A stretch of 12,979 bases of DNA from CAZBWE01 sp964568985 (GCA_964568985.1 CAZMSP010000060.1:1-12979); one strand, 5' to 3'. Shown: positions 6,407 through 12,964, counted from the first letter of the stretch. Notes: generated by a model not told the origin, from the sequence alone. A program made the numbers and translations.

Positions 6407-7174
6407 ATGAGACGAAAGATAACAACTGTTATTATTTTGCTGCTGACGAGTATGATGCTCATCGTTGGCGCCTGTCAGCAAGAACGTACATGTCCGTCAA
6501 ACATAGTCACGAAACATGCGGCTGTTACGCCCGTTCAACAAACTGCTAAATGGGCTGTACAATGGTGGGGACAGCGCCAAAAACGGGTCAATGAACGGCT
6601 GAGAAAGGGAAAAGTCGGTATGCTTTTTATCGGTGATTCCATAACTCACGGCTGGGAAAACAGGGGCAGGAAAATCTGGAACGAGTATTATGCGCCGCGT
6701 AATGCAGTCAATATGGGCTTCAGCGGCGACCGAACAGAACACGTGCTTTGGCGGTTAGACAATTCGAACCTGAAAAGAATTTCTCCAAAACTTGCGGTTG
6801 TTATGACAGGCACAAACAATTCCAACGGTGATGAGTACACAGCCGAAGAGATAGCCGACGGAATCATCGCTATCTGTGAGCGGCTGCGCTGCAAACTACC
6901 TAAAACCAAGATACTTCTATTGGCGATATTCCCGCGTGGCCAGGAACCAACGGCACAGCGAGAAAAGAATGCAAAAGCGAGTCTATTGGCTTCGCAAATC
7001 GCCGACGGCGAAATGATACATTACCTTGATATCAATAGCGGCTTTCTGTCAGAAGATGGGATGTTGGGCAGAGATATTATGCCGGACTACCTGCATCCGA
7101 ATAAGACAGGATATAAGATATGGGCTGAGGCTATAGAACCAAAAGTTGCCGAACTGATGGGGGAGAATAAATAA
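6407..7174 (+). CDS. SGNH/GDSL hydrolase, predicted lipoprotein
   Basis: This 255-residue protein is an esterase/acylhydrolase of the SGNH superfamily, close in style to the platelet-activating-factor acetylhydrolase-like bacterial proteins. A basic start, a hydrophobic stretch (7-21) and the lipobox VGAC with C23 predict export and lipid anchoring. The four SGNH blocks are present: FIGDSITHGW (74-83) with nucleophile S78, GFSGDRTEHV (104-113) with the oxyanion glycine, TGTNNSN (134-140) with N137, and DYLHPN (227-232) with D227 and H230. It likely removes acyl groups from a carbohydrate or lipid substrate at the cell envelope, but the exact substrate is not evident. The start follows AAAAGG, and the gene has its own promoter. 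No polysaccharide-degradation partners lie nearby. Confidence 0.9.
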   Translation: MRRKITTVIILLLTSMMLIVGACQQERTCPSNIVTKHAAVTPVQQTAKWAVQWWGQRQKRVNERLRKGKVGMLFIGDSITHGWENRGRKIWNEYYAPRNAVNMGFSGDRTEHVLWRLDNSNLKRISPKLAVVMTGTNNSNGDEYTAEEIADGIIAICERLRCKLPKTKILLLAIFPRGQEPTAQREKNAKASLLASQIADGEMIHYLDINSGFLSEDGMLGRDIMPDYLHPNKTGYKIWAEAIEPKVAELMGENK

Positions 7175-7176
7175 AC

Positions 7177-7305
7177 GATTTCCGATTTTCGATTGGCGAT
7201 TTTCGATTCCGCCAGACAGAGCGGCGGACAAGTGTCGATGGTTCGACTCTTTCGACTACGTTCAAGACAGGCTTGCTCACCACAGGTTTGGGATTGTTGA
7301 TTTCC
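7177..7305. repeat. Dispersed repeat cluster
   Basis: Two copies of 'cgattttcgatt' (about 7184-7209) are followed by the hairpin-forming CCGCC...GGCGG (about 7209-7227) and 'ggcggacaagtgtc', also present near 1630. A 'ggttcgactctttcgactacgttcaagac' word of the family also seen near 4770 and 11003 comes next. No gene is evident between the hydrolase and rpmI. Confidence 0.5.
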
Positions 7306-7354
7306 TCGGACGGATGGCAATTGGTGCGGGGGTAAATATTTCTAAAATTTTGTG

Positions 7355-7383
7355 TTGACCTATGTCTGCAAATAACGTAAATT
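7355..7383 (+). promoter_or_regulatory. Promoter of the rpmI-rplT cluster
   Basis: TTGACC (7355-7360) and TAAATT (7378-7383) are separated by 17 nt. This gives the L35/L20 genes a local promoter in the absence of infC upstream. The start would fall near 7390, only about 23 nt before the L35 start codon, leaving little room for the long leader that L20 binds in E. coli. Confidence 0.5.
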
Positions 7384-7412
7384 AGCGGCTTTATATAGAA
7401 GGAATCAATTAA

Positions 7413-7613
7413 ATGCCTAAACAAAAGACCCATAAGGGAGCAGCCAAAAGATTTAAGATTACGGCTACCGGCAAGATTAAACGCAGACGTGCCGGCAGCG
7501 GCCATCTTATGAGCGGCAAAAGTGCCAAGCAACAAAGACGAGTAACCAGCTCAGCTATAATTACCGGAAAGGCGGCTAAAATTATCAGGACACGAATTTC
7601 AAAAAACAAATAG
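7413..7613 (+). CDS. rpmI: 50S ribosomal protein L35
   Basis: The 66-residue, highly basic protein has the L35 pattern: MPKQKTHKGAAKRFK at the start, TGKIKRRRAGSGHLMSGKS in the middle and basic C-terminal residues (KIIRTRISKNK). Length is typical of the family. The ATG is preceded by AAGGA about 9 nt upstream. It is followed by the L20 gene after 121 nt, as in most bacteria, but infC does not precede it. It is a structural component of the large ribosomal subunit. Confidence 0.97.
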   Translation: MPKQKTHKGAAKRFKITATGKIKRRRAGSGHLMSGKSAKQQRRVTSSAIITGKAAKIIRTRISKNK

Positions 7614-7654
7614 TCAATATAAAATGGCTATGCCATAAATAATCAATGTGATAT

Positions 7655-7693
7655 GCTTGCTTCTCGGCCTCGATCCAGCTGCCGCCAGCAAGC
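7655..7693 (+). promoter_or_regulatory. Hairpin between rpmI and rplT
   Basis: GCTTGCT (7655-7661) pairs with AGCAAGC (7687-7693), and inside it CGGC (7665-7668) pairs with GCCG (7681-7684), giving a two-part stem with an internal loop. It lies about 40 nt before the L20 start. L20 is known in other bacteria to repress its own mRNA by binding structures that mimic its 23S rRNA site. A similar role here is an inference, and attenuation or a processing site is equally possible. Confidence 0.4.
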
Positions 7694-7734
7694 TGTAAAA
7701 GTAAAAATTTTCAAAGGAAAGCGGGTCAGTAAAA

Positions 7735-8088
7735 ATGCCAAGAGTCAGAAAAGGTGCTGCAAGGCACCAAGCAAAGAAACGAGTCCTCAAAACAGTAAAA
7801 GGTTATCGAGCATCGAGAGGCCATCTATACCGTGCGGCAAAAGAAGCTATCGTCCGTGCAGGAGTTTATGCCCGCGTCGACCGCAAACGACGAAAACGAG
7901 ATTTCCGTGGTCTTTGGATAACACGCCTTAGCGCAGCCTGCCGCCAACGAGGTATAAGATACAGTCAGTTTATCAACGGCTGTAAAAAAGCAAACATCGG
8001 CCTAAACAGGAAGATTCTGAGCGAAATCGCTATAGCCGACCCTGCTGGTTTTGATGCCATCGTAGAAAAAGTCAAAGCCGCTTTGTAA
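7735..8088 (+). CDS. rplT: 50S ribosomal protein L20
   Basis: This 117-residue protein is complete and typical. A basic N-terminal extension that threads into 23S rRNA (MPRVRKGAARHQAKKRVLK) is followed by GYRASRGHLYRAAKEA (23-38), the RKRRKRDFRGLWITRL stretch (51-66) and the C-terminal globular domain with NRKILSEIAI. L20 is needed early in large-subunit assembly. The Shine-Dalgarno is not close to the ATG (AAAGGA lies about 17 nt away), so translation may depend on the upstream structure or coupling. It is the second gene of the L35-L20-pheS-arfB cluster. Confidence 0.97.
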   Translation: MPRVRKGAARHQAKKRVLKTVKGYRASRGHLYRAAKEAIVRAGVYARVDRKRRKRDFRGLWITRLSAACRQRGIRYSQFINGCKKANIGLNRKILSEIAIADPAGFDAIVEKVKAAL

Positions 8089-8100
8089 TGAGTTCATTGT

Positions 8101-8163
8101 TCGTTGTTCATAGTTCATAGTTCGTTGTTCATAGTTCATAGTTCGTTGTTCATAGTTCATAGT
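8101..8163 (+). repeat. Three perfect 21-bp tandem repeats
   Basis: The unit 'tcgttgttcatagttcatagt' is repeated exactly three times, and each unit is itself three 7-mers of the type TCRTWGT. Degenerate heptamers extend the array back to about 8091 and forward to 8166, right up to the pheS start codon. It fills the rplT-pheS gap and leaves no purine-rich ribosome-binding site. Because 21 is a multiple of three, unit gain or loss would not shift frame if translated (FIVHSSL per unit). Confidence 0.9.
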
Positions 8164-8166
8164 TCA

Positions 8167-9156
8167 ATGCTTGAGCAATTTGAAAAAATCGGTAAAGATG
8201 CTCTTGCGGAGCTGCAGAAAGTTGCCGACCTGAAGCAACTGGAAGAATTCCGCATAAAATACTTAGCTCGAAAAGGACAGATTACCGATATGCTCAGCCA
8301 GATAGGCAAGCTCTCACGGGAACAAAAACCGCAGGCAGGACAAATTGCAAACAAAATTAAAAAAGAAGTTAGCGAGGCATTTGAGCAACGAAAAAACAGC
8401 CTGCTGCAATCGCAGGAGAAAACCGGCGAACTGATAGATGTTACTCTGCCGGGTAAACCCGTCCACATCGGTAAAATGCACATCATCACGCAAACCTTGA
8501 ATGAGCTGCTGGAGATATTCGGTCGAATGGGGTTTTCTGTTGCCTACGGTCCGGAAGTTGAGGACGAATGGCACAATTTTATCGCGTTGAATATCGGCCC
8601 GGAACACCCGGCAAGAGACCCATCGGATAATTTCTATATTGAAGATAATATCCTGCTGAGAAGCCAGACATCGACAATACAAATTCGTGTTATGGAAAAT
8701 CAAAAGCCACCTATCCGGGTCGTCGCCCCGGGCAGGGTTTATCGGCCAGATACCGTCGATGCAACTCATATGTTCATGTTCCATCAGCTCGAAGCGCTCG
8801 TTGTCGATGAAGATGTCAGTATGGTGGATATGAAGACGACAATTGAGCAGTTTATTCACGCCTTTTTTGGACGCGAGACAAAATGGCGCTTTCGGCCGAG
8901 CTTTTTCCCGTTTACCGAGCCGAGCGCCGAGGTTGATTTGCTGCTGAAAGACAAAAGCGGCAAAGAAAGCTGGACGGAGATGGGCGGCTGTGGAATGGTT
9001 GACCCGAATGTCTTCGAGGCCGTTGGAATAGACAGCGAAAAATATACCGGCTGGGCGTTCGGCTTCGGGATAGAACGGCTGGCGATGCGAAAATACGGCA
9101 TTACCGACATCCGACTATTCTTCGAGAATGACCTGCGATTCCTCGACCAATTCTGA
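8167..9156 (+). CDS. pheS: Phenylalanyl-tRNA synthetase alpha subunit
   Basis: The 329-residue catalytic subunit charges tRNA-Phe as part of an alpha2-beta2 enzyme. An N-terminal coiled-coil arm (about 1-85) is followed by the class II core: DPSDNFYI (151-158), motif 2 around GRVYRPDTVDATHMFMFHQ (189-207), FRPSFFPFTEPSAEVD (242-257) and motif 3 GFGIERLAM (299-307). I chose the ATG at 8167 (MLEQFEKIG) because the in-frame TTG at 8104 adds only residues encoded by the tandem repeat. No Shine-Dalgarno is visible at either start, so initiation may be leaderless-like or coupled to rplT. The partner gene pheT is not next to it, since arfB follows after 26 nt. Confidence 0.97.
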   Translation: MLEQFEKIGKDALAELQKVADLKQLEEFRIKYLARKGQITDMLSQIGKLSREQKPQAGQIANKIKKEVSEAFEQRKNSLLQSQEKTGELIDVTLPGKPVHIGKMHIITQTLNELLEIFGRMGFSVAYGPEVEDEWHNFIALNIGPEHPARDPSDNFYIEDNILLRSQTSTIQIRVMENQKPPIRVVAPGRVYRPDTVDATHMFMFHQLEALVVDEDVSMVDMKTTIEQFIHAFFGRETKWRFRPSFFPFTEPSAEVDLLLKDKSGKESWTEMGGCGMVDPNVFEAVGIDSEKYTGWAFGFGIERLAMRKYGITDIRLFFENDLRFLDQF

Positions 9157-9182
9157 TTACTTTTTGGCCAAGCAACAGCACG

Positions 9183-9617
9183 ATGATTGAAATCACAGAT
9201 GACATACTTATTCGTGAGGATGACCTTATTTTCAAGGCATCCCGCAGCAGCGGCCCCGGCGGACAAAATATCAACAAGGTCAACACCCGAATAACACTAT
9301 TGTTTGATGTGTTGAACTGCGGAAGTTTATCCGATACACAAAAACAGCAAATACTCGAACGGCTTGCAACACGGGCAAATAAAAACGGCGCAATAAGAGT
9401 TGTCTCGCAAAAGTTCCGGACACAAAAGGCAAATCGCAATGCTGCAATCGAGCGACTGCGTGAGTTTCTGAAAGAGGCGCTCAAAACCAGACCCCTACGA
9501 AAAAAAACAAAGGTACCATATTCCGCCAAGCTGCGGCGTTTGGGGGACAAGAGGCGACGAAGCCTGCTAAAACAACAAAGAGCTAAAAAGAACCGGGCTG
9601 AGAATTTAGCAGATTAG
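9183..9617 (+). CDS. arfB: Ribosome-rescue peptidyl-tRNA hydrolase ArfB
   Basis: This 144-residue protein is a codon-independent class I release-factor homologue that frees stalled ribosomes. The catalytic GGQ (G26-G27-Q28) sits in ASRSSGPGGQNINKVNTRI (19-37), the typical domain-3 context. There is no codon-recognition domain. The C-terminal tail (about 100-140) is rich in Lys and Arg (RPLRKKTKVPYSAKLRR and later basic residues), which in the family inserts into the empty mRNA channel. Length matches ArfB/YaeJ rather than full release factors. The start codon lacks a clear Shine-Dalgarno, and the gene lies 26 nt after pheS in the same direction, so translation coupling within the cluster is likely. 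Confidence 0.92.
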   Translation: MIEITDDILIREDDLIFKASRSSGPGGQNINKVNTRITLLFDVLNCGSLSDTQKQQILERLATRANKNGAIRVVSQKFRTQKANRNAAIERLREFLKEALKTRPLRKKTKVPYSAKLRRLGDKRRRSLLKQQRAKKNRAENLAD

Positions 9618-9618
9618 A

Positions 9619-9648
9619 TTGACATTGCAGAAAAATAACTGCTATAAA
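9619..9648 (+). promoter_or_regulatory. Strong promoter-like sequence pointing into the opposing gene
   Basis: A consensus TTGACA (9619-9624) and TATAAA (9643-9648) lie 18 nt apart, immediately after the arfB stop. A transcript from here would run antisense to the minus-strand gene at 9650-9913. No matching gene lies directly downstream on the plus strand. Confidence 0.4.
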
Positions 9649-9649
9649 A

Positions 9650-9913
9650 TCAGGAATTTGTCCCGTTGTTTCTTAGTGATTCATCCAGGTCGTAGACACC
9701 AGGTCCTGTGTAAAGGTAGAAGGACCGCATTGGCTTTGCTCTGAGGGCACCAATAACCATGTCCCTGCAGTAAATAACTCTGTCTTCTACAGAAATCCAA
9801 GAACATTTTAGATTGCAGTTCGCATTACGTATCGGACAAAGAATAGGGTCTCCCGCCTCGTTTGTTAAGAACCCCTGTGGTGAAACTTTAATTGCTTTGT
9901 ACTTTTTAATCAT
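9650..9913 (-). CDS. Small four-cysteine hypothetical protein
   Basis: I place the start at 9913 (MIKKYKAIKV), because AGGAGG lies about 10 nt before it. A longer form from 9943 would include the ribosome-binding site in its coding sequence. The 87-residue protein has four cysteines, C26, C33, C37 and C49 (CPIRNANCNLKC...YC), spaced CX6CX3CX11C, suited to a zinc site or a disulfide pair. The second half carries YLYTGPGVYDLDESL (67-81 region). There is no signal peptide or membrane helix. The gene has its own promoter with a perfect -10 box and converges with arfB. I do not recognise a named family. A small metal-binding protein is the most that can be inferred. Confidence 0.65.
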   Translation of the reverse strand: MIKKYKAIKVSPQGFLTNEAGDPILCPIRNANCNLKCSWISVEDRVIYCRDMVIGALRAKPMRSFYLYTGPGVYDLDESLRNNGTNS

Positions 9914-9958
9914 AATTACCGCTCCTCCTACAATAAGCCCCAATAGTTACAACTAATC

Positions 9959-9987
9959 ATTATATCAGATAACAAGATAAATTGGAA
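9959..9987 (-). promoter_or_regulatory. Promoter of the four-cysteine protein gene
   Basis: On the minus strand, TTCCAA (9987-9982) and a perfect TATAAT (9964-9959) are 17 nt apart. The start would lie near 9952, giving a leader of about 40 nt with AGGAGG. Confidence 0.5.
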
Positions 9988-10128
9988 GTAATTTATGGTT
10001 TATTGTGAAGAGAATATATTAAGTTTTTTGCTTTATAAAAGCAGGAAATCCGAACCTGGATTTTATGGGACTGATGTAAACAATTGGCAGCTATTAAAAG
10101 GTGAAAAAGTGATAAAATTTTCTCTGCT

Positions 10129-10752
10129 TTACGTAAATTCAACGTCAACCGGTTTTTTCGGCGGAGGCGTAGCAGAAGAGACCAACTCACAGCCGAGACG
10201 GTAAGCCTCTTTCATCACCAAGGGATGCTCTTTGACTTCACCGCAACTATCAATCTTGTTGACAAATAAATTTGCCACATATTGCATATCCAATACATCA
10301 AAGTAATATTTCATTGTCAGCTTGATGTTCTCAAACATCTTTTCGCTTTTCGTGCCGCCCACCGCTATAACCATAGCCCGCCTGTCGCGGCTGCCATCTG
10401 TAATAAGAGGTCTTTTCAGAACGTATTTACGCGCCCAAAGACACTGACAACGGTCAATAAGCATCTTTGCCTGTGCGCAGACCGTCATAAAAAAAATCGG
10501 CGTGGCGAAAATCAGGCGGTCCGCTTCAAGCATCTTCGCAGAAACAATTTTATAATCATCCTCAATCCTGCACTCGCCCGTCTCGTAGCAGTAATTGCAC
10601 TCAACGCACGGCGAGATACTCAAATCGCACAACCGTATATATTCAACCAAAGCTCCTGCCGACTCAGCTCCAGTAAGCGCTTCACGTAATAGCAGGTCGC
10701 TATTGCCCTTAAGCCGCGGGCTTGTCGAAATCCCAAGTACTTTAACACTCAT
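10129..10752 (-). CDS. Iron-sulfur flavoprotein / NADPH-dependent FMN reductase family
   Basis: This 207-residue cytoplasmic flavodoxin-fold protein has an FMN phosphate-binding loop SPRLKGNSDLL (11-21) after a first strand (VKVLGIST). The compact cysteine motif C49-x2-C52-x2-C55-x5-C61 (CVECNYCYETGEC) is the [4Fe-4S] signature of the Isf-type iron-sulfur flavoproteins known from anaerobes. FATPIFFMTVCAQAKMLIDRC (87-107) forms the second FMN-contacting region. Such proteins pass electrons between ferredoxin or NAD(P)H and small acceptors, including oxygen species. The physiological partner is not encoded nearby. The Shine-Dalgarno is weak (GAGAAAGCTGT before ATG). Presence of this family supports an anaerobic lifestyle. 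Confidence 0.88.
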   Translation of the reverse strand: MSVKVLGISTSPRLKGNSDLLLREALTGAESAGALVEYIRLCDLSISPCVECNYCYETGECRIEDDYKIVSAKMLEADRLIFATPIFFMTVCAQAKMLIDRCQCLWARKYVLKRPLITDGSRDRRAMVIAVGGTKSEKMFENIKLTMKYYFDVLDMQYVANLFVNKIDSCGEVKEHPLVMKEAYRLGCELVSSATPPPKKPVDVEFT

Positions 10753-10996
10753 ACAGCTTTCTCATTCACTAACAGCTAAAATCAATAATATTATTCAACA
10801 ACATCTGCAAAAAGCAATAATAAATAATTAGCAGTACGGATGCAGTTAGATAGGTAAAATCGAATCCAAAACGAGCACTCGAAGTCCGACAGGAGCTTCT
10901 CAGCAAAAATCTCAAAAAAATAGCAAAAATCTTGTTGCATAATAAAATTTAAAAGAAGATAATAAGGGATTAAAAATTTAGGGCAGATAAAAAGGA

Positions 10997-11040
10997 TTGT
11001 AATGGTTCGACTTCGCTCACCATCCTGAGCGACTGAAAAG
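10997..11040. repeat. 'ggttcgacttcgctcaccatcctgagc' repeat copy
   Basis: This word belongs to the family also found near 4770 and 7237. It ends only a few bases before the AAGGAG ribosome-binding site of the next gene (11039-11044). The remaining 10753-10996 is A/T-rich intergenic DNA, where I see no gene and no convincing promoter. Confidence 0.45.
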
Positions 11041-11051
11041 GAGTCGCAGGA

Positions 11052-11789
11052 ATGGGACCTGTATTAAATGGCCTTATAAAACTTCAAAGTGTTGAAAATC
11101 GCCTTCGAGCTGCAAAAGCAAAACTTGCAAGATGTAGAAGAAACGTAATTATCCAGGAAAATCAAGTCAGAAACCTCCAAAATTCCCTCGAATCCAAGAA
11201 AGAAGAGATTCAGCTAACTAAGGTCCAGTCGGACCGGCTGGAATTGGAACTGAAGAGCAAAGATGAACAAATAACCAAGTTAAGAGCTTCCTTGAATACC
11301 GCAAGAACAAACAAAGAATATACCGCCTTACTAACCCATCTTAATACAACAAAAGCCGACAATTCCAAAAACGAAACCCAGATTCTCGAATTGCTAAAGG
11401 ATATTGAGGCCGATGAGACCGAGTGTGAGGATATCCGCAAGCAAATAGAACAGCAAAAACAACAACTCGAAAAAACCCGGAAAGAAGCAGAGGAACTGGC
11501 AGTCAAATATGAGGCTGAAATAGAAGAAATCCAGACAGAATGGAATCAGGTTGCACAGACAATCCCCAAAGAACCTTTGGAAATTTTTAAACGAGTCGCT
11601 GAAACATTTGATGGCCAGGCGGTGGCAGTGATTGAACAACAGGAAGGCAAAACCGGGGCCTATAGCTGTGGTGGCTGTTTTATGGGAATTACTGCTGAAA
11701 GCGTTAATCTACTTATGACTAAAGATGATATTATTCGCTGTCCCAACTGCACAAGAATACTTGTACTTATAAATGAGGAACGTACCTGA
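11052..11789 (+). CDS. C4-type zinc-ribbon coiled-coil protein (DUF164/COG1579)
   Basis: This 245-residue protein consists of a long coiled coil (about 8-165, rich in Lys, Glu, Gln and Leu) and a C-terminal zinc ribbon. Its cysteine pairs are C206/C209 (YSCGGC) and C230/C233 (IRCPNC). The conserved NKEYTALL segment (88-95) in the hairpin turn region is diagnostic of the COG1579/CT398 family, proposed to bind nucleic acid or act as a chaperone-like adaptor. The biochemical role is unsettled. The start has AAGGAG at 8 nt. The gene lies 29 nt before an RNase HI gene. The same pairing occurs in mycobacteria (Rv2229c next to Rv2228c), so a functional link with RNase HI is plausible. Confidence 0.9.
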   Translation: MGPVLNGLIKLQSVENRLRAAKAKLARCRRNVIIQENQVRNLQNSLESKKEEIQLTKVQSDRLELELKSKDEQITKLRASLNTARTNKEYTALLTHLNTTKADNSKNETQILELLKDIEADETECEDIRKQIEQQKQQLEKTRKEAEELAVKYEAEIEEIQTEWNQVAQTIPKEPLEIFKRVAETFDGQAVAVIEQQEGKTGAYSCGGCFMGITAESVNLLMTKDDIIRCPNCTRILVLINEERT

Positions 11790-11807
11790 TACTTGGTACT
11801 TTCTGTC

Positions 11808-11844
11808 CGAGCATCGAGATGCGAGATACGAGATACGAGATAGT
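11808..11844 (+). repeat. 'cgagatacgagatacgaga' repeat at the fusion gene start
   Basis: The 12-mer CGAGCATCGAGA (11808-11819) is followed by three 'gcgagata/acgagata' units running into codon 8 of the next gene, encoding MRDTRYEI. The same 12-mer recurs at 12295-12306, so the RNase HI coding part is bracketed by related repeats. Confidence 0.6.
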
Positions 11845-12955
11845 CGCTTACATAGATGGTGCCAGCAGGGGAAATCCCGGGCCGGCTGCTGCAGGCTTTA
11901 TCTTAACAGACAACGCCGGAAATCAAATACAGGCAAAGGCCTTCCTTTTGGGCCAAGCTACTAACAATGTAGCTGAATACACCGGCATTGTAAAGGCCCT
12001 CGAAGCCGTAAAACAGCTCGGTGCTAAACAAGTAATAATTTACAGTGACAGCGAGTTGCTGGTCAAACAACTTAATGGCGAATACAAGCTAAAAAGCGAG
12101 CAAATCAGACCTCTTTTCCGGCAGGCCCTCGACTTGCTCAGCGAACTTGAGAATTGGAAAGTCCAACACATCTCCAGGGAGAAAAACAAACAAGCTGACA
12201 AGCTTGTAAACCAGGCCTTGAATCTCGAACGTGACATTGACATGAAGACAGAGCAGAAACGAGGGATGAGAGATGAGGGACGAGGGACGAAAGACGAGCA
12301 TCGAGAATCAAAACCGATTCGGCTTGGTGTGCTTATTAGCGGTGGTGGCAGGACTGTGCTCAATATCCTTGAGCACATCAAACAAGGAAAACTTAACGCC
12401 GAAATCGCCGTAGTAATAAGCTCCCGCTCAACTGTAGCTGGTGTTGAAAGGGCAAAAAAAGCAGGGCTTGATGTAAAAATCATCCGTAAAAAGGACTACC
12501 CGGACATTGATGAATTCAGTAAACACATTGAAGAGGAACTCGTCGCTGGAGATGTTGACCTTGTCATTCAAGGCGGCTGGCTGTGCCCGTGGAAAATACC
12601 AAAGCGTTACAAAAATCGCGTAATGAACATACATCCGGCACTGCTTCCAAGCTTCGGCGGAGAAGGTATGTGGGGCCATTACGTTCACGAAGCGGTCCTT
12701 GCAGCAGGATGTAAGGTAAGCGGCTGTACAGTGCATTTTTGCACAAATGAATATGATAAAGGGCCAATAATTGTACAACGAGCTTGTGAAGTCAAAGACG
12801 ACGATACTCCTGACACTCTCGCTGCAAGAGTATTTGAGCAAGAGTGTATTGCATATCCGCAGGCAATAAGACTGTTCGTTGAAGGTAAAATAGAAGTTAA
12901 CCCCGTTAGAAATTGTGTAATAATTAAAGATAAAGTAGCGAAAGCAGATTTCTAA
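11819..12955 (+). CDS. RNase HI-PurN fusion protein
   Basis: This 378-residue protein joins two enzymes. Residues 7-138 are RNase HI, which cuts RNA in RNA-DNA hybrids. YIDGASRGNPG (11-21) carries D13, NNVAEYTG E53, YSDSELLVKQL D77, and KQADKLVNQA D127, so all four catalytic acids are present. Residues 167-360 are phosphoribosylglycinamide formyltransferase (purine step 3): VLISGGGRTVL (171-181), MNIHPALLP (269-277) with N270 and H272, and NEYDKGPII (310-318) with D313. The linker (about 139-165) is charged and encoded by the dispersed repeat. Internal ATGs at 12242 and 12266 lack good ribosome-binding sites, so a true fusion is likelier than two genes. In mycobacteria the RNase HI of the same neighbourhood is fused to a phosphatase instead. 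Confidence 0.9.
   Translation: MRDTRYEIVAYIDGASRGNPGPAAAGFILTDNAGNQIQAKAFLLGQATNNVAEYTGIVKALEAVKQLGAKQVIIYSDSELLVKQLNGEYKLKSEQIRPLFRQALDLLSELENWKVQHISREKNKQADKLVNQALNLERDIDMKTEQKRGMRDEGRGTKDEHRESKPIRLGVLISGGGRTVLNILEHIKQGKLNAEIAVVISSRSTVAGVERAKKAGLDVKIIRKKDYPDIDEFSKHIEEELVAGDVDLVIQGGWLCPWKIPKRYKNRVMNIHPALLPSFGGEGMWGHYVHEAVLAAGCKVSGCTVHFCTNEYDKGPIIVQRACEVKDDDTPDTLAARVFEQECIAYPQAIRLFVEGKIEVNPVRNCVIIKDKVAKADF
12256..12306 (+). repeat. In-frame dispersed repeat encoding the inter-domain linker
   Basis: GA-rich units (acgaggg, atgagagatgaggg, acgagggacg, aagacgag) followed by CGAGCATCGAGA encode residues about 147-163 (GMRDEGRGTKDEHRE). Composition and words match the intergenic 'ctcgtctctcgtc' family read on the other strand. 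Confidence 0.6.
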
Positions 12956-12964
12956 CGGGGTTAA
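12897..12964. repeat. Perfect 17-bp inverted repeat across the purN end
   Basis: TTAACCCCGTTAGAAAT (12897-12913) and its exact reverse complement (12948-12964) flank a 34-nt A/T-rich centre. The left arm encodes VNPVRN, and the stop TAA (12953-12955) lies in the right arm, so about the last 19 codons are element-derived. It could act as a transcript-end hairpin or be a MITE/REP-like insertion. The window ends 15 nt later, so what follows is unseen. Confidence 0.75.

Noticed and set aside
8101..8163. CRISPR-like array
   Set aside because: The units are contiguous with no spacers, which makes it a simple tandem repeat.
8104..8166. Longer PheS starting at TTG 8104
   Set aside because: The added 21 residues are three translated repeat units unlike any PheS N-terminus. 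It stays possible in principle because the frame is open.
9995..10204. 69-codon plus-strand frame with GGAAG before its ATG
   Set aside because: It overlaps 76 nt of the flavoprotein gene on the other strand, has no recognisable domain, and its end reads as the antisense of that gene.
12242..12955. Separate purN gene starting at an internal ATG (12242 or 12266)
   Set aside because: No properly spaced Shine-Dalgarno precedes either ATG, and the reading frame continues unbroken from RNase HI. Kept as an alternative in the fusion finding.
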